From: Pomphorhynchus laevis
Lineage: Eukaryota > Acanthocephala > Palaeacanthocephala > Echinorhynchida > Pomphorhynchidae
DNA: 64,000 bases
Assembly: GCA_012934845.2 (NCBI GenBank)
Contig: WNNJ02001628.1
Span: 1-64,000, forward strand
Direction: 5' to 3'
Part shown: one piece after another, positions 39,710 to 49,914 of the stretch
Layout: every line of letters starts with the position of its first letter
Numbering within the stretch: the first letter of the stretch is position 1
Translations under genes and position numbers: made by a program
The notes under the pieces: generated by a model
Databases searched by the model: none
What the model was told of the DNA's origin: nothing
Seen by the model: only the letters and a program-made list of their open reading frames with translations

Positions 39710-40620
39710 TTTAATTGCTGTCGCTGCTTGTTTTCTCACAGGATCCCTTTATCGGATACGTTTTAATAATTTAATCGCAGAATGTGTAAAACTGTGCTCC
39801 GGGAGCTAAAAAGCTTCAATTTCATAATCGTAGATTTTGCCAAAAACCGGAGTTCGATTACATGCATAGCAGACTTCCTTATCGTTCCTAGACGAGCTGA
39901 TGGTAGCCAGCAGCACTCATCAGTAAGGTGAACTACCATCAGTCGTTTCGGCTGCCTTGTGATATATTTAAAAGGCATCTCCGAGAATTTGCTAACGTAG
40001 TAGCATGGGCATAGCCTCTTTAAACTGACAACGTGCTTTCCGGATCATCATAATTTTATTCGGCAGGAATTTTAATTGCTGTCGCTGCTTGCTTTCTCAC
40101 AAGATCCCTTTGTCGGATACGTTTTTATAATTTAATCGCAGAATGTGTAAAATTGTGCTCCGGGAGCTAAAAAGCTTCAGGTTTATAATCGTAGATTTGG
40201 CCAAAAACCGGATTTCGATTACATGCAAAGCAGACTTCCTTATTACTCCTAGACGAGCTGATGGTAGCCGGCAGCACTCATCAGTAGGGTGAACTACCAT
40301 CAGTCGTTTCGGCTGCCTTGTGATATATTTAAAAGGCGTCTCCGAGAATTTGTCTACGTAGTAGTATGGGCATAGCCTCATTAAACTGAAAACGTGCTTT
40401 CCGGATCATCCTAATTTTATTCAGAAGGAATTTTAATTGCTGTCGCTGCTTGCTTTCTCACAGGATCCCTTTATCGGATACGTTTTTAATAATTTAATCG
40501 CAGAATGCGTAAAACTGTGCTCCGGGGTTAAAATGCTTCAATTTCATAATCGTAGATTTTGTCAAAAACAGGAGTTCGATTACCTCCAGAGCAGACTTCC
40601 TTATCACTCCTAGACGAGCT
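39710..40620. repeat. 362-bp tandem satellite, about 2.5 units
   Basis: Units start near 39711, 40073 and 40435, each opening AATTGCTGTCGCTGCTTG, with about 95% identity by eye. The third is cut off at 40620 where a PLE fragment begins. On the minus strand each full unit holds CCGAAAC, 21 nt, CTGATGA (unit 1: 39951-39917; unit 2: 40312-40278), flanked by pairing segments GGCAGC/GCTGCC and CTGATGGTAG/CTACCATCAG. Short reading frames in the units look non-coding. Confidence 0.88.
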
Positions 40621-41205
40621 GTTAAGAATAAGGCTTTCTAGATAAATTTGTTCGCTAATTGAATAAAAATTATTAGAATTAAATAAACAGATATCATCAA
40701 TGTATCGAAACATATATTTTATATATTTTTATAGTTTAGATTTAGTTTTTACACAGGTATTACTAAAATTCATATAACATAAAGCTTAAAAACAAATCAG
40801 CTATAATTAGGGTACTATTATCTCCTATTTGAACACCTTTTACTTGTCTAAATATAAATGTTCCTACTTTTAAATAATTTCGATTTATCAAAATATTTAA
40901 GGATTCTATTTATTCAATTTTATCCATATATTTATATTTACTTGATGGTTTAATTTTTGTTAGGCGTTATAATTATTAAAACATATATATGTATATATTT
41001 TTCCGAATATAAGATTAATTAATTTTACTAACGCTTCTTTAATATCTACTAAATCTAAATTCGTATAAAGCGTACTAAAATCGTATGTATTTATATTCTG
41101 AAAATTTATTCCTTTTGTCTGCTCTAAAAATTCTTTTGTACAATTAATACTGAAATAGTGTTTTATACCAGTATTACTTTCGATTTCCTTACAATATTTT
41201 TTGAA
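40621..41205 (-). pseudogene. PLE fragment (left part, split by LINE)
   Basis: Minus-strand match to PLE copies 1 and 2: MFRYIDDICLFNSNNFYSIS at 40713, the GVPMGG-equivalent region near 40830 and the SINCTKEFLEQTKGINF region near 41110. It continues at 45391-45676 after the LINE insertion, with a 9-bp duplication TTTTTTGAA at both junctions. Several small changes make it non-coding. Confidence 0.82.
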
Positions 41206-41281
41206 AAAAAAGGATTTATTTTAACGTGGCAAATGCGTGCCAGCGCACGCTTACATGACCAGAACAAAACAAAACTGTGAA

Positions 41282-43990
41282 TCAGGTGTCGGGAAGGTGT
41301 GAACGGAGGAGGTGTTTGAATGTAATAAAGGAGGGAGCGCGGCGGACGTCGAGAGGGAGTTGATTCCAGACGAGTGAGGCGGCGACGAGGAAGGATCGGA
41401 GATCGTAGTTGTTGGAGTAATTAGGAACGTGGAGTAAGAGGGTATGACAGGAACGAAGCGATAGCGAGGTGGGGCGAGTATCGTCTAAGAAAGGAAGGTT
41501 GATGAACGATGGGGAGCCGACAGTGATGAGACGAAAAGTAAAGAGAAGAAGGCGGAGTTTGATGCGGATGTGGATGGTGGGCCAGGAGAGTTGGGCAAAA
41601 TATGTGGATGTGTGGTCGAAGCGACGGAGACGAAAGAGCACTCGAACGGCGGTGTTGATTATTCGTTGTAGGGGTAGGATGATGGATTTTGGAGAATTGG
41701 CGAAAAGGCTAAGGCAGTAATCGATTTTAGGGAAAAGAAGCGATGAAAGAAGAGACATACAAGAACGGAAGTCGATAAGGGGGCAGATACGGCGGATGTC
41801 ACGAAGAATTAAGTTAGACGAGCGGACCTTGTCACGGACGAAGGGTTTAAGGGAAAGGTGATCATCGAAATGGAAGCCTAAGAAAGTGAGATTGTGGACT
41901 ATAGGGATGATCGATGAGGCAAAAGATACAATGGGAGGAGATATGCTTGGTTTACGGGGAAGGATCCACATTATTTTGGACTTTTCGCCGTTTAGAACGA
42001 GATGGAGATTGGATAGACGTTTGTAGATAGAAGAAAGACAGTTGGAGGCAGAAATGCCGATATCGTGTAAGCAATGTGCGGGTGCATGAGCATAGATTAG
42101 AATGTCATCGGCGTATTGCATGACGTTAAAGGAGTAAGGTTTGATAAATGGAGAGAGATCGCCAAGCAAAAGAGAGAAAAGCAGGGGACCTAGGACTGAA
42201 CCTTGTGGAACCCCGCAAAAAAATAGGGATGGGAGGGGAGGATGATGAATTAGAACAGACGCGAAAGGAACGGTCGGATAGATATGAGGCAAACCAAGCT
42301 ACGGAGGAGGAAGAAAAGCCGTAATCATAACGAAGGCGAGAAAGGAGGACGGAGTGGTCGACAATGTCGAATGCGGAGGAGAAGTCGAGGGAGATGAGAA
42401 CACTATATAGAGCCTTGTCTCGAGAAATGAGTAAGTCGTTGTACACTTTTATGCGTGCGATTTCTGTCGAGTGATTAGAGCGGAAAGCGGATTGGAAAGG
42501 AGGGTACAGATTGGATGACGAGAGATAAGCGTTGATTTGTATTAAGATGAGGCGTTCTAAGAGCTTTGAAATAGTAGGGAGTAGTGAAATGGGGCGATAG
42601 CTAGAAGGAAGGGAGGGGTCGAGCGATTGTTTCTTAAGGAGGGGACGAACGATTGCGGATTTCCAGTGTGAAGGGAAGATACGACTGCGGATGGACGAGT
42701 TAAACAAGGTTGTGAGAAATGGGGATATCGATGAGCATATAGATTTTAATATGTGGGTAGGCAGGGGATCGGCAGGTGAGGTTTTGTTGGGCAAGGACAT
42801 GAGGACAGATGATACTTCTGTAGGTGATACAGGGAGAAGATGAAAGAGTTCCGGAAGGATGAGTGTAGACTGGGCAGAGTGGGATAGGATGGAGACCGGG
42901 GTGTGAGAGAGCAGCGTGGATACTTTAGTCTGGAGAAATGACGAATAATCATTAGCATTGATGTTGCAAGGCGCAGAGGAACGAGCCAGGATTGAGTTAA
43001 AAGTATGCCAGAGTCTTAGAGTTGAATGAAGTGATGATTTTATGCTGCCAGAAGGAGTTGCATTTGGTACGTAGTAGGTGGAGATGATACCGGCGAAGAG
43101 CAAGATAGGAATCACGGAAAGACGGAGTGATCGAGCGGAAATCGCGTCTGAGAGAGCGGTGATAGACTTGAAAAGCATGGCGGAGTCGACGCTTTGATAG
43201 TAGGCATTGGATGTCAAACCATGGGGCACGGTGCAAGCGACGGTGTGGGTGAGATTTGAAGGGCAAGAGAATATCGAGAGTGGATGTGAGTTCAGAGTCG
43301 AAAAGAAAGGCGAGATCGTGAGGAGATGAATATGTTATTGTGGGTAATGATAGAGACGACTTGAGTAAGGCAGAGCGGAGAAGGGAGAGGTCAAGATTTC
43401 TCCAAGGGCGACGTAGGATTGTAGGTGTGTGAGGAGGGGTGTGGTTGCGAGCGAGATCAAGGGTGATAAGAAAGTCATCGGATAGACCAGGATCAGAGAT
43501 GGACAGTGAGGTGTGGGCAGCAAAATGATCGGGGACAGCGATGATGTCGAGTGCCCCGCCAAGTATATGTGTGGGGGCAGTGGAGATTAGTTTGTAATTG
43601 TAGTTGGATAGAATGTTGATGAAGCGGATGGAATCTGTGGAAGAGGGGCGGTCTAGGCGGATATTGAAGTCGCATCGAACGAGTGAAGGGATTGAGGACA
43701 AAGAACAATGGGAAAGGAGGTCAGCGAGTTCGGTAAAAAATAAGGCTGTAGGAGCTGATGAACCAGGACGGTATACAATGGCGAGATCTAGAGTGATCGG
43801 GTTAGAATAACGACAAGTGAGCAATTCAAAAGAGCAAGGACTGAAAGAGGTATTGATTTTGCGAAGAGACGCAGGGTGACGCGCGAATGCGACGATGCCG
43901 CCATGATTAGAGAATTTAGAAGGACATGAGCTGAGGGGGCGGGCGGATTCGACTAGTGAGCAACCGGCAGAGTGCAGACGGTGTATGGAA
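41282..43990 (-). pseudogene. LINE ORF2: APE endonuclease + RT (CR1/L2-like), copy 2
   Basis: Reading-frame blocks 43824-42997 (endonuclease: LAIVYRPGSSAPTALFF, RCDFNIRLD, GGALDIIAV, SDDFLITL), 43229-42126 (RT start: ADPLPTHILKSICSSI, SSYRPISLLPTISKLLERL, FQSAFRSNHSTEIARIKVYNDLL, SLDFSSAFDIVDHSVLL) and 42292-41282 (GVPQGSVLGPLLFSLLLGDL, MQYADDILIYAHAP, C-terminal domain to LLRSHLPDT). The catalytic YADD is intact, unlike copy 1 (YADG). Overlapping blocks show about two to three frame changes; the SDH motif reads SDD. Confidence 0.87.
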
Positions 43991-45128
43991 AGGTCGTCAG
44001 ATGGCGACTAGAGATGGAGCGCCATCGAATTTTTGGACGGGTGTGGACAACTTGAAAATTTCCGTCTATGTTTCGGATGGCGAGTGATGTTTCGCCGTTT
44101 TCCTCGCGACGGCGTTTTTCAATGCAGGCTGAAGAGATTTGAGCGATTTCGGAAGGGGCGCGATCGGGGAAAATTCGAGTGGTTGAAGATGACATGAGTT
44201 TGAATCGTTGAGAGAGGACAGAAGACGCGTGAGAGCGATGCTTGAAAACAATTTTTAGGATAGGGGGCTTGGAAGGATTAAATTGAGAAGATTTGTTTAG
44301 ACGGATGAATGCGACAGGAGAAATGTCCTTGAAAAAGGATGGTTTATCCGCAGGAACAATAGACGAGAGGATGGATCTGAAGGCGGAAACATCGTGGTCC
44401 AGACGTGCTTGTGGAGATAAGGAGTTAGAAGGCGTGATATTAGTAACAATGACGCAACGATCGCGAGAAGCAAAGCGCTTCCGTAAAGGAGGACGACTGA
44501 CGTGAGTAGGTGAGATCACGATAGAAGAGCTGGCAGGTGATGATTTGGAGGGATTTGGTTTGACGACGGGAGACATAGAGGATAATGATAATAAAGAGGG
44601 TGGCAAGCGATGTGAGGAAAGGTTATGAGTGGAAGGACAGTGGAGGTTGGTGGAGGTGATTTTGATTGATGGATGCAAGTTATTGAGAAACGAGACAGGA
44701 AGGACGGGACGTGGGGTGTCGGGGAGTGAAAATACATTAGTTGTAACAATTTGCGGCTCCGTCACTGTCTCGGTAGATTTATCATAAACTTAACAAAATC
44801 CATCTTGCTGCGATACAATTTGCGGCTCCTTTACGGTCTCAGTAGATTTATCAGAAATTTGAGAAATTCGATCATGCTGCGTTGCCATTTCCAATTGCTC
44901 TAAGCGTTTTATTAACAAGTTGATTTGTTTCGCCGCACAGAATCCGCAGTAGAACGGTGGCCCGCCGCAAGTTTCCTGACCCAAAGCACAATTATGTGTT
45001 ACTGATGTCCAGATTTGACAGCCGCTAGCGGAGCATTCCACTTGTATGTTCTCGAGCTTGCCGGTTTTATCGGTATCAACAGAGACTGCTCGCTTGGCTT
45101 TTGGTAGATTTTTCTTCTTGGCTCCCAT
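43953..45128 (-). pseudogene. LINE ORF1 protein, copy 2
   Basis: N-terminal block 45128-44790: MGAKKKNLPKAKRAVSVDTDKTGKLENIQVECSASGCQIWTS...FYCGFCAAKQINLLIKRLEQLEMATQHDRI, the paired-Cys finger followed by a short coiled-coil-like stretch. C-terminal block 44765-43953: NRCVIVTNITPSNSLSPQAR-like sequence, FRSILSSIVPADKPSFFKDISPVAFIRLNKS, RIFPDRAPSEIAQISSACIEKRRREENGETS. A stop and a tandem duplication of about 70 bp (44750-44850) separate the two blocks. It parallels ORF1 at 15330. Confidence 0.8.
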
Positions 45129-45263
45129 TAACTGTAGGTTGCGTTAGTTTACAATTTTTAAAACTGCGCTCCTTGTTGTGTGTTTAAGCTGTTTAAATTT
45201 TTTGTTTGTGTATTTATGCTGTTAAAATTTTTCGTTGAGCGGAGCGAGTCAATCTGAATTGTA

Positions 45264-45292
45264 TGTTTATAAGAAACCAAATTTTTTTTTAG
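45264..45292 (-). promoter_or_regulatory. Shared LINE 5'-end motif
   Basis: Minus strand: A-run, ATTTGGTTTC, TTATAAACATACAA. It matches 49068-49096 and the tandem pair at 57861-57973. Confidence 0.75.
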
Positions 45293-45390
45293 GTATATTG
45301 ATGATATTGTTATACATCAGGCGGTCAGTGATTGCTTGTTGGGCTGGAAAACAAATATAAAACAAAACTGTGTATATTAATCTCTCAAAC

Positions 45391-45738
45391 TTTTTTGAAG
45401 TGTGCTTTAATTACTTTAAGTACTTTATTCATATAGACAGAAAGTGGTTTTAATGTACATTTAAACACACTACATATGAACCTAAATTTTATTGGATTTT
45501 TATGTAATTTTGGATTCCAATATAATATAGGTATAATTTTATTATCTCATTCAACCTTTATACCCTTTTTATCCATTATAGAACAGCGACTTGTAATAAT
45601 TGTTTCTAAACTAAAATCACTACCTACATATGTTGGATTTACATTTAAATCATTAGAATTAACCTCTTTCATTAGTAATTAAAGCTTAACTATATAATAA
45701 CAACTATTGAAAGCTGCTATCAAAAGGGTATAAATATA
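45391..45738. pseudogene. PLE fragment (right part) and scrambled PLE scraps
   Basis: 45391-45676 continues the minus-strand PLE interrupted at 41205. 45685-45708 and 45709-45738 are short plus-strand PLE pieces (AACTATATAATAACAACTAT and AAAGCTGCTATCAAAAGGGT) out of their normal order, so this is a rearranged junction. The last 14 bases are the target-site duplication of the next LINE. Confidence 0.75.
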
Positions 45739-45856
45739 TTTTTTTAAATACCAGTTTTTATTATAAAAATAAACAACAAATACACATAATATCCTTAAAT
45801 TTGTTTGCTTTTTGATCAGTCATTGATGTAAATCCTAGACGCTTGCCCATCTTTTG

Positions 45857-46612
45857 CTATGTTTGATAATACTGTGCTTGTTCGTTTATTCTAAGCCTTG
45901 TAGCACGTATACAAACCGATGCACTAACTGCAATGGCGACACTGATTTTTGATTTCAGCCTAGAAATACATTCGCTGTATGCAAGCTTATTACGATCAGC
46001 AGATTTGGCTGCTATCCATTTTAGTATTTTATCTGTCTCAGGTCCAATACCACCTGACGTAGAAAATATAAGAGGAAAGAAAGTACCTCTTTCTATATCT
46101 GCAATTCGTTCACCGTACTTTGCATATTTCCGCTGTTGATGGTATATATGGCATTCGAGAGGAGTTTTGCAAGAGTATGTAGGTGCCAAAGAGCTGTAAA
46201 TACATATGTCCAAAAAGGATCGCACCATATTTCCTCCGAAAATTCCTCTACAAGCTATATCAGACCGCGCTTGATCATCAGAGCAGGTTGTTGGCTTATT
46301 AAATACGTAGTTGTTTGGTATAGATCGTAAACATGGCTCAATTTGTACGTCACAGCATACCCCTACAAGTTCCTTAGCTACAATGTCTCTCACTAAGTTA
46401 TGTCTGATAATAGTCATGGCACCAGTATGACATGACAATGCATGAGAAGTTGTAAAGTAAGAACCACAAGCACATTTTAGTGATGTTTCGCTTGCTTTTA
46501 GATTGTATCTTGCGCATATTGCGTCTTGGAACTCTTGTGAATTTAGCCTCGTATGTCTCATTCGGGTTGGTTTGGTACATAGCCACGAAGATGCTCCCTT
46601 TGTCCGAAGCAA
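45857..46612 (-). pseudogene. CxC/RLE LINE protein, C-terminal RLE part
   Basis: KGASSWLCTKPTRMRHTRLNSQEFQDAICARYNLKASETSLKCACGSYFTTSHALSCHTGAMTIIRHNLVRD, then EPCLRSIPNNYVFNKP, QARSDIACRGIFGGNMVRSFLDICIYSSLAPTY, KYGERIADIERGTFFPLIFSTSGGIGPETDKILKWIAAKSADRN. C.C......H..C is the zinc motif and R.D...FLDI the PD-(D/E)XK-type core of an RLE. A one-base shift at the DKG codons joins it to the previous frame. The end is normal: INEQAQYYQT then stop. Confidence 0.87.
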
Positions 46613-48380
46613 ACTTTATTGAATTTTGTAGATCTAATCTTAATTCCATGCGAATGGCTTCACTTTCTAATGATGCAATGACCATCTTTTCTTGTTTAAT
46701 CAACTTTGCTGCTTGATTTTGAGAGGTTATAAGCTGATCTCCCACTTCTTCTAGTAACAGTGGCATGCACATTTTTCGGGATCGAACATATTCTTGTTTG
46801 GCAACATCCATCGCGTTTAAAATCCCTAAACCACCATATTTCGTCGGCATCATATAAATCCGTTCCAGCTCATTGTTTTCATCGTTTTGACCTATAATCT
46901 TTGGAATCAATTTCTTTGTAATCAAGTCTTTCAACGGCTTAAACCAAATAGGTTTAGTTGGACATGTGCGCATAAGGTATGTCCACTTATGTTGCAGTGC
47001 ACATCTTAAAACAAAGTATGCCACCTGGGCATCAATATCTGCAATTTCTGATAAATTTTCTACCATTTTAAGCCAGGTTGCAATCTTTGATTTTACAATA
47101 TTTTCAATGAACTCGTCAGCCCCACAAGGCGATCCAAGTGCGACGATTCCTTGGAAGGTTATTTCTATTTTAGTGTTGTTAAACAAAATCTTCGTAGTTT
47201 CTCCGTCGTTGGGATGAACCAATAATTTGCATTTTGTTTCGTTTATATGAAAACCATATTTTTCTCCTATCTGATTAAGTCTTTGCCAAACTTTATGTAA
47301 TTGATCAACTGGCCCTACACAGCATGCGTCGTCGGCATACCATCTATGTACGACATTATTCGAACATTTTTGAAGTTCATTGATTAACGGAATTGAAGCC
47401 GCTGCAAATGCCGCCATTGCGAGCGGATCACCTTGTGTAAAACCTTCTCTCGAATTTATTGCTTCGTCCTTAATACATAATATTGGGGAATTTTGATAGC
47501 AGTTCGTAAGTGCAGTATATAAAGACGGGCATGTAAATTTAATGTTTTTCAACGCAAGCTGTCGGTTGACTAGATTAAAGGCATTCGTTGCGTCAATCTG
47601 AAGTATACCATAATCATCATTTTGTTCAAATAATTCCCTTATTGAGTGTACTGCAGCCTCAGCACCACAACGCTGACCAGCACATAATTGTACACTTCCA
47701 GCCACTTTCTGTAAATCAGTCGAAATTACGGTAAGGATAGTCTTTGAAATTATTCTACGGCTAACTTCACCTATGCCAATTGGCCTAACTCCTGGATTTT
47801 TATCGAGCGGTATTAATCTACTTGCCATTAACGCTTCAGCATTCAGTGAACTGATCTTATTAGATGCTATTTTAATGGATAATTCTGCTAACGCATTAGA
47901 AAGTCTCATTGACTCATCCCCATAATTATGTAAAATATCGTACCAATCTTCAGCATCCAAACCTGAAGGTCCACAACTTCCATGAGTTTTCTTTGATGCT
48001 TGCCTAATGTGATTATAATCAATTTCAAGAAATACGCTACTATGATGGTCTTGGCAGCCTGGTAATCGATGTTTAAGTATAACTTCTGGATTTGCAGGTG
48101 CACCTTGAGGATGGAGAAGTAATAACTTATCTCTTACCTTTATATCTAGTACAAAATCATCAATATCGTGCACTCCAGACGTTACTCCATCCGCAGCAAG
48201 TAATCTCATCGCACTAGAAACCTTACCGCATAGTACTAATTTTATAAATTTTTTATACCATATATTGTTTTCACTCTGTTCAACTGTTCGACCTTTCAAT
48301 CTTCTGTTAGCCATACGATGTTGCATTATACGGCATTCGTGCACAAGGCTAGTGAGATCATGATTCGCCCATAGGTTCAA
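46398..48380 (-). pseudogene. CxC/RLE LINE protein, central RT part
   Basis: An uninterrupted stretch of about 600 residues. VILKHRLPGCQDHHSSVFLEIDYNHI, KKTHGSCGPSGLDAEDWYDIL, LMASRLIPLDKNPGVRPIGIGEVSRRIISK, QLCAGQRCGAEAAVHSI, GILQIDATNAFNLVNRQLALK, EGFTQGDPLAMAAFAAASIPL, VVHRWYADDACCVG and YGFHINETKCKLLV are RT motifs 0-7. A connection domain with CALQHKWTYLMRTCPTKPIWF and YGGLGILNAMD follows. The catalytic YADD is present. The RT type is that of R2/NeSL-like LINEs. Placement in a named clade needs a tree. Confidence 0.9.
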
Positions 48381-48409
48381 TCTGCGCTCGAGAGTTTTTC
48401 TTATAATAC

Positions 48410-48871
48410 TTATTTTTTGCTGTCTACTCTCTGTCTAAGTAATTGGCTAAATATTGTTGCAGTCATTAATGCACAATTTGAGTCATCACCCGAAGTTGCA
48501 GCATCAGCGTATAAATTCGCCATAATCGATACAAATTGTTTGCCAGCATTGCATCTTGGTAGATGAAATATATTCGGGACCCAGCTTATACATTCTTTAA
48601 ATAATTTCATTATACTATCATTATCTTTAAAACTATCAGGTGTTGTCGTGAAGGACTGATTGCATTTTGGTTCGACACATTCCAAGGAATCAACCAAATT
48701 CAAAGATGTTCTTTCGAGTGGTTCAACATTACTTTTTTTGTTAGAACAATTATAAGCTGCACAGTTAAAACATGTACGTCCGGCTTTACGACACTTGCAA
48801 TTTTTACATTTCGCCGCTTGCCCATTGCATGTACAACACTTTATTTCTTCCGAAGGTTTTCCACGTGGCAT
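48410..48871 (-). pseudogene. CxC/RLE LINE protein, N-terminal Cys-rich domain
   Basis: Start chosen at MPRGKPSEEI (48871) because copy b starts at the same MPRGKP. The domain CCTCNGQAAKCKNCKCRKAGRTCFNCAAYNCSN has C.C...C..C.C....G..C..C spacing, like CXC/tesmin-type DNA-binding motifs. A linker with FKECISWVPNIFHLPRCNAGKQFVSIMANLYADA and MTATIFSQLLRQRVDSKK follows. A shortened A-run shifts the frame to 48380, where RKTLERRLNLWANHD continues. The likely role is binding the target or the element's own nucleic acid. Confidence 0.8.
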
Positions 48872-48949
48872 TTTCGACTGTATGGGTTCTTCTTCTTTAA
48901 GTTTTTTAGGCTTAGGTTCCTCTGGTTTAGGTTCTTTTTTAGGTTTTTT

Positions 48950-49053
48950 AGGTTCTTCTGGAATCGTTCTTCTGGAATCGTTTTTCTGGAATCGCTCTTC
49001 TGGAATCGCTCTTCTGGAATCGTTCTTCTGGAATCGTTCTTCTGAAATCGTTT
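48950..49053 (-). repeat. 15-bp tandem repeat in LINE 5' UTR
   Basis: About seven copies of a TTCTTCTGGAATCGT-type unit directly upstream of the CxC ORF. On the minus strand it is in frame and would read EERFQKNDSRR repeats, but copy b lacks it, so it is probably untranslated. Confidence 0.85.
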
Positions 49054-49067
49054 GTATGTTATTTATT

Positions 49068-49096
49068 GTATGTTTATAAGAAACCAAAATTTTTTT
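49068..49096 (-). promoter_or_regulatory. Shared LINE 5'-end motif, boundary fixed by TSD
   Basis: Minus strand: AAAAAAATTTTGGTTTC then TTATAAACATACA, immediately inside the 14-bp target-site duplication. The motif is therefore the physical 5' terminus of this LINE. Confidence 0.85.
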
Positions 49097-49690
49097 AGGG
49101 TATAAATATAGATTAAATAATAACAACGACAAAAATAAAATTTACAATTCGTTATATAATAAATTAAATGCTTACTTTAGTAAGCTGATTAATAGTGAAA
49201 GCTCGAATATATCTAAGATAAACATTTGGAAAACTTATATATTTGATGAAATTAAAAATAAAATGAAAATAACAAACAATTATAAAAGGAAAGATCAAAT
49301 TAAAAAAGATATGTATACAAAACTAACTAAATTAAAGCATAACTATATAATAACAACTGTTGATAAAGCTTCTCCTTCTTGAATCTCCTCATGTGCTAAC
49401 AATTCTCGCAGTCAACCTGAGAGAAGAGATAACGAAGGGAATTGAGATCCTGTTGAAAAACTTTGTCTTCATATGCAAAAAGCTTTATTTTGATATACTG
49501 ATAAAATAAGTTAATTAAATTGTGCATTTGCCACATTAACAAAAGCTTTCCTTTTTTAAATCGTTACCGTTAACTTCTTTCATTAGTATATCATAATAAA
49601 GCTTTTTGCATATGAAGACAAGGTTATTACTAGCTTTATCAATAGTTCTTATTATATAGTTATCCTTTAATTTAGTAAGTTCTGTAAGTA
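49097..49690. pseudogene. PLE fragments with inserted filler and inversion
   Basis: 49097-49368 is plus-strand PLE (KYRLNNNNDKNKIYNSLYNK...). 49369-49455 is filler copied from elsewhere in the window. 49461-49500 is plus-strand PLE again, 49520-49540 resembles the 3' end of the CR1/L2-like LINE, and 49560-49690 is minus-strand PLE. The plus and minus PLE pieces could form a hairpin. Confidence 0.78.
49369..49455 (+). other. Composite filler DNA
   Basis: 49369-49384 matches 50681-50696 (CTTCTCCTTCTTGAAT), and 49385-49455 matches 50010-50092 with a small gap and few changes. It replaces about 8 bases of PLE sequence (AGTAATA region). Confidence 0.85.
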
Positions 49691-49756
49691 AGGGCTGAAA
49701 TCCGAGACTACATATTTGCACTTGCGTCCAGAAAACAAGCATGTGGTATCATCAAC

Positions 49757-49912
49757 GTATACCTTGAGATGTTGATCACGTTTAAAAGTCTTGAAAAGAA
49801 CAATGGACCTATATTGAGAACAATATAGAATAAAAAATATAAAAGAACAATGGACCTATACCTTGAGATCTTGATCACGTTTAAATGTCTTGAAAAGAAC
49901 AATGGACCTTGA
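49757..49912 (+). repeat. Local duplication of about 50 bp, period about 100
   Basis: ATACCTTGAGATGTTGATCA...AAAAGAACAATGGACCT occurs at about 49759 and 49859, with an extra partial copy (AAAGAACAATGGACCTATA) between. It lies in the RT-coding end of the decayed minus-strand Jockey-like LINE. Confidence 0.75.
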
Positions 49913-49914
49913 TA

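Larger units (their letters stand above)
41206..45390 (-). mobile_element. CR1/L2-like LINE, copy 2
   Basis: Same family as the LINE at 11.2-19.6 kb. It is inserted in a PLE fragment with target-site duplication TTTTTTGAA (41197-41205 and 45391-45399). ORF1 (45128-43953) and ORF2 (about 43990-41282) are followed by GCATTTGCCACGTTAAAATAAA and a short A-tail. The shared 5' motif lies at 45264-45292. The stretch 45293-45390 holds a scrap of PLE-like sequence (plus strand RYIDDIVIH) that may be transduced or older flank. Confidence 0.82.
45739..49096 (-). mobile_element. CxC/RLE LINE, copy a (nearly whole)
   Basis: Inserted in a PLE fragment with a 14-bp duplication AGGGTATAAATATA (45725-45738 and 49097-49110). 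From its 5' end: shared 5' motif (49068-49096), a 15-bp tandem array (48950-49053), one long protein in three frames (48871-45857) and a short 3' UTR. The protein has few breaks: one near 48385 in an A-run and one near 46585. It lacks the GGGCCCATTTGCGGG 3' motif present in copy b. Confidence 0.87.

Noticed and set aside
39911-39960. Canonical hammerhead ribozyme in the satellite
   Set aside because: GAAAC and CTGATGAG are present and stem II pairs, but I could not find a cleavage triplet with stems I and III within the 21 nt, so only 'hammerhead-like' is claimed.
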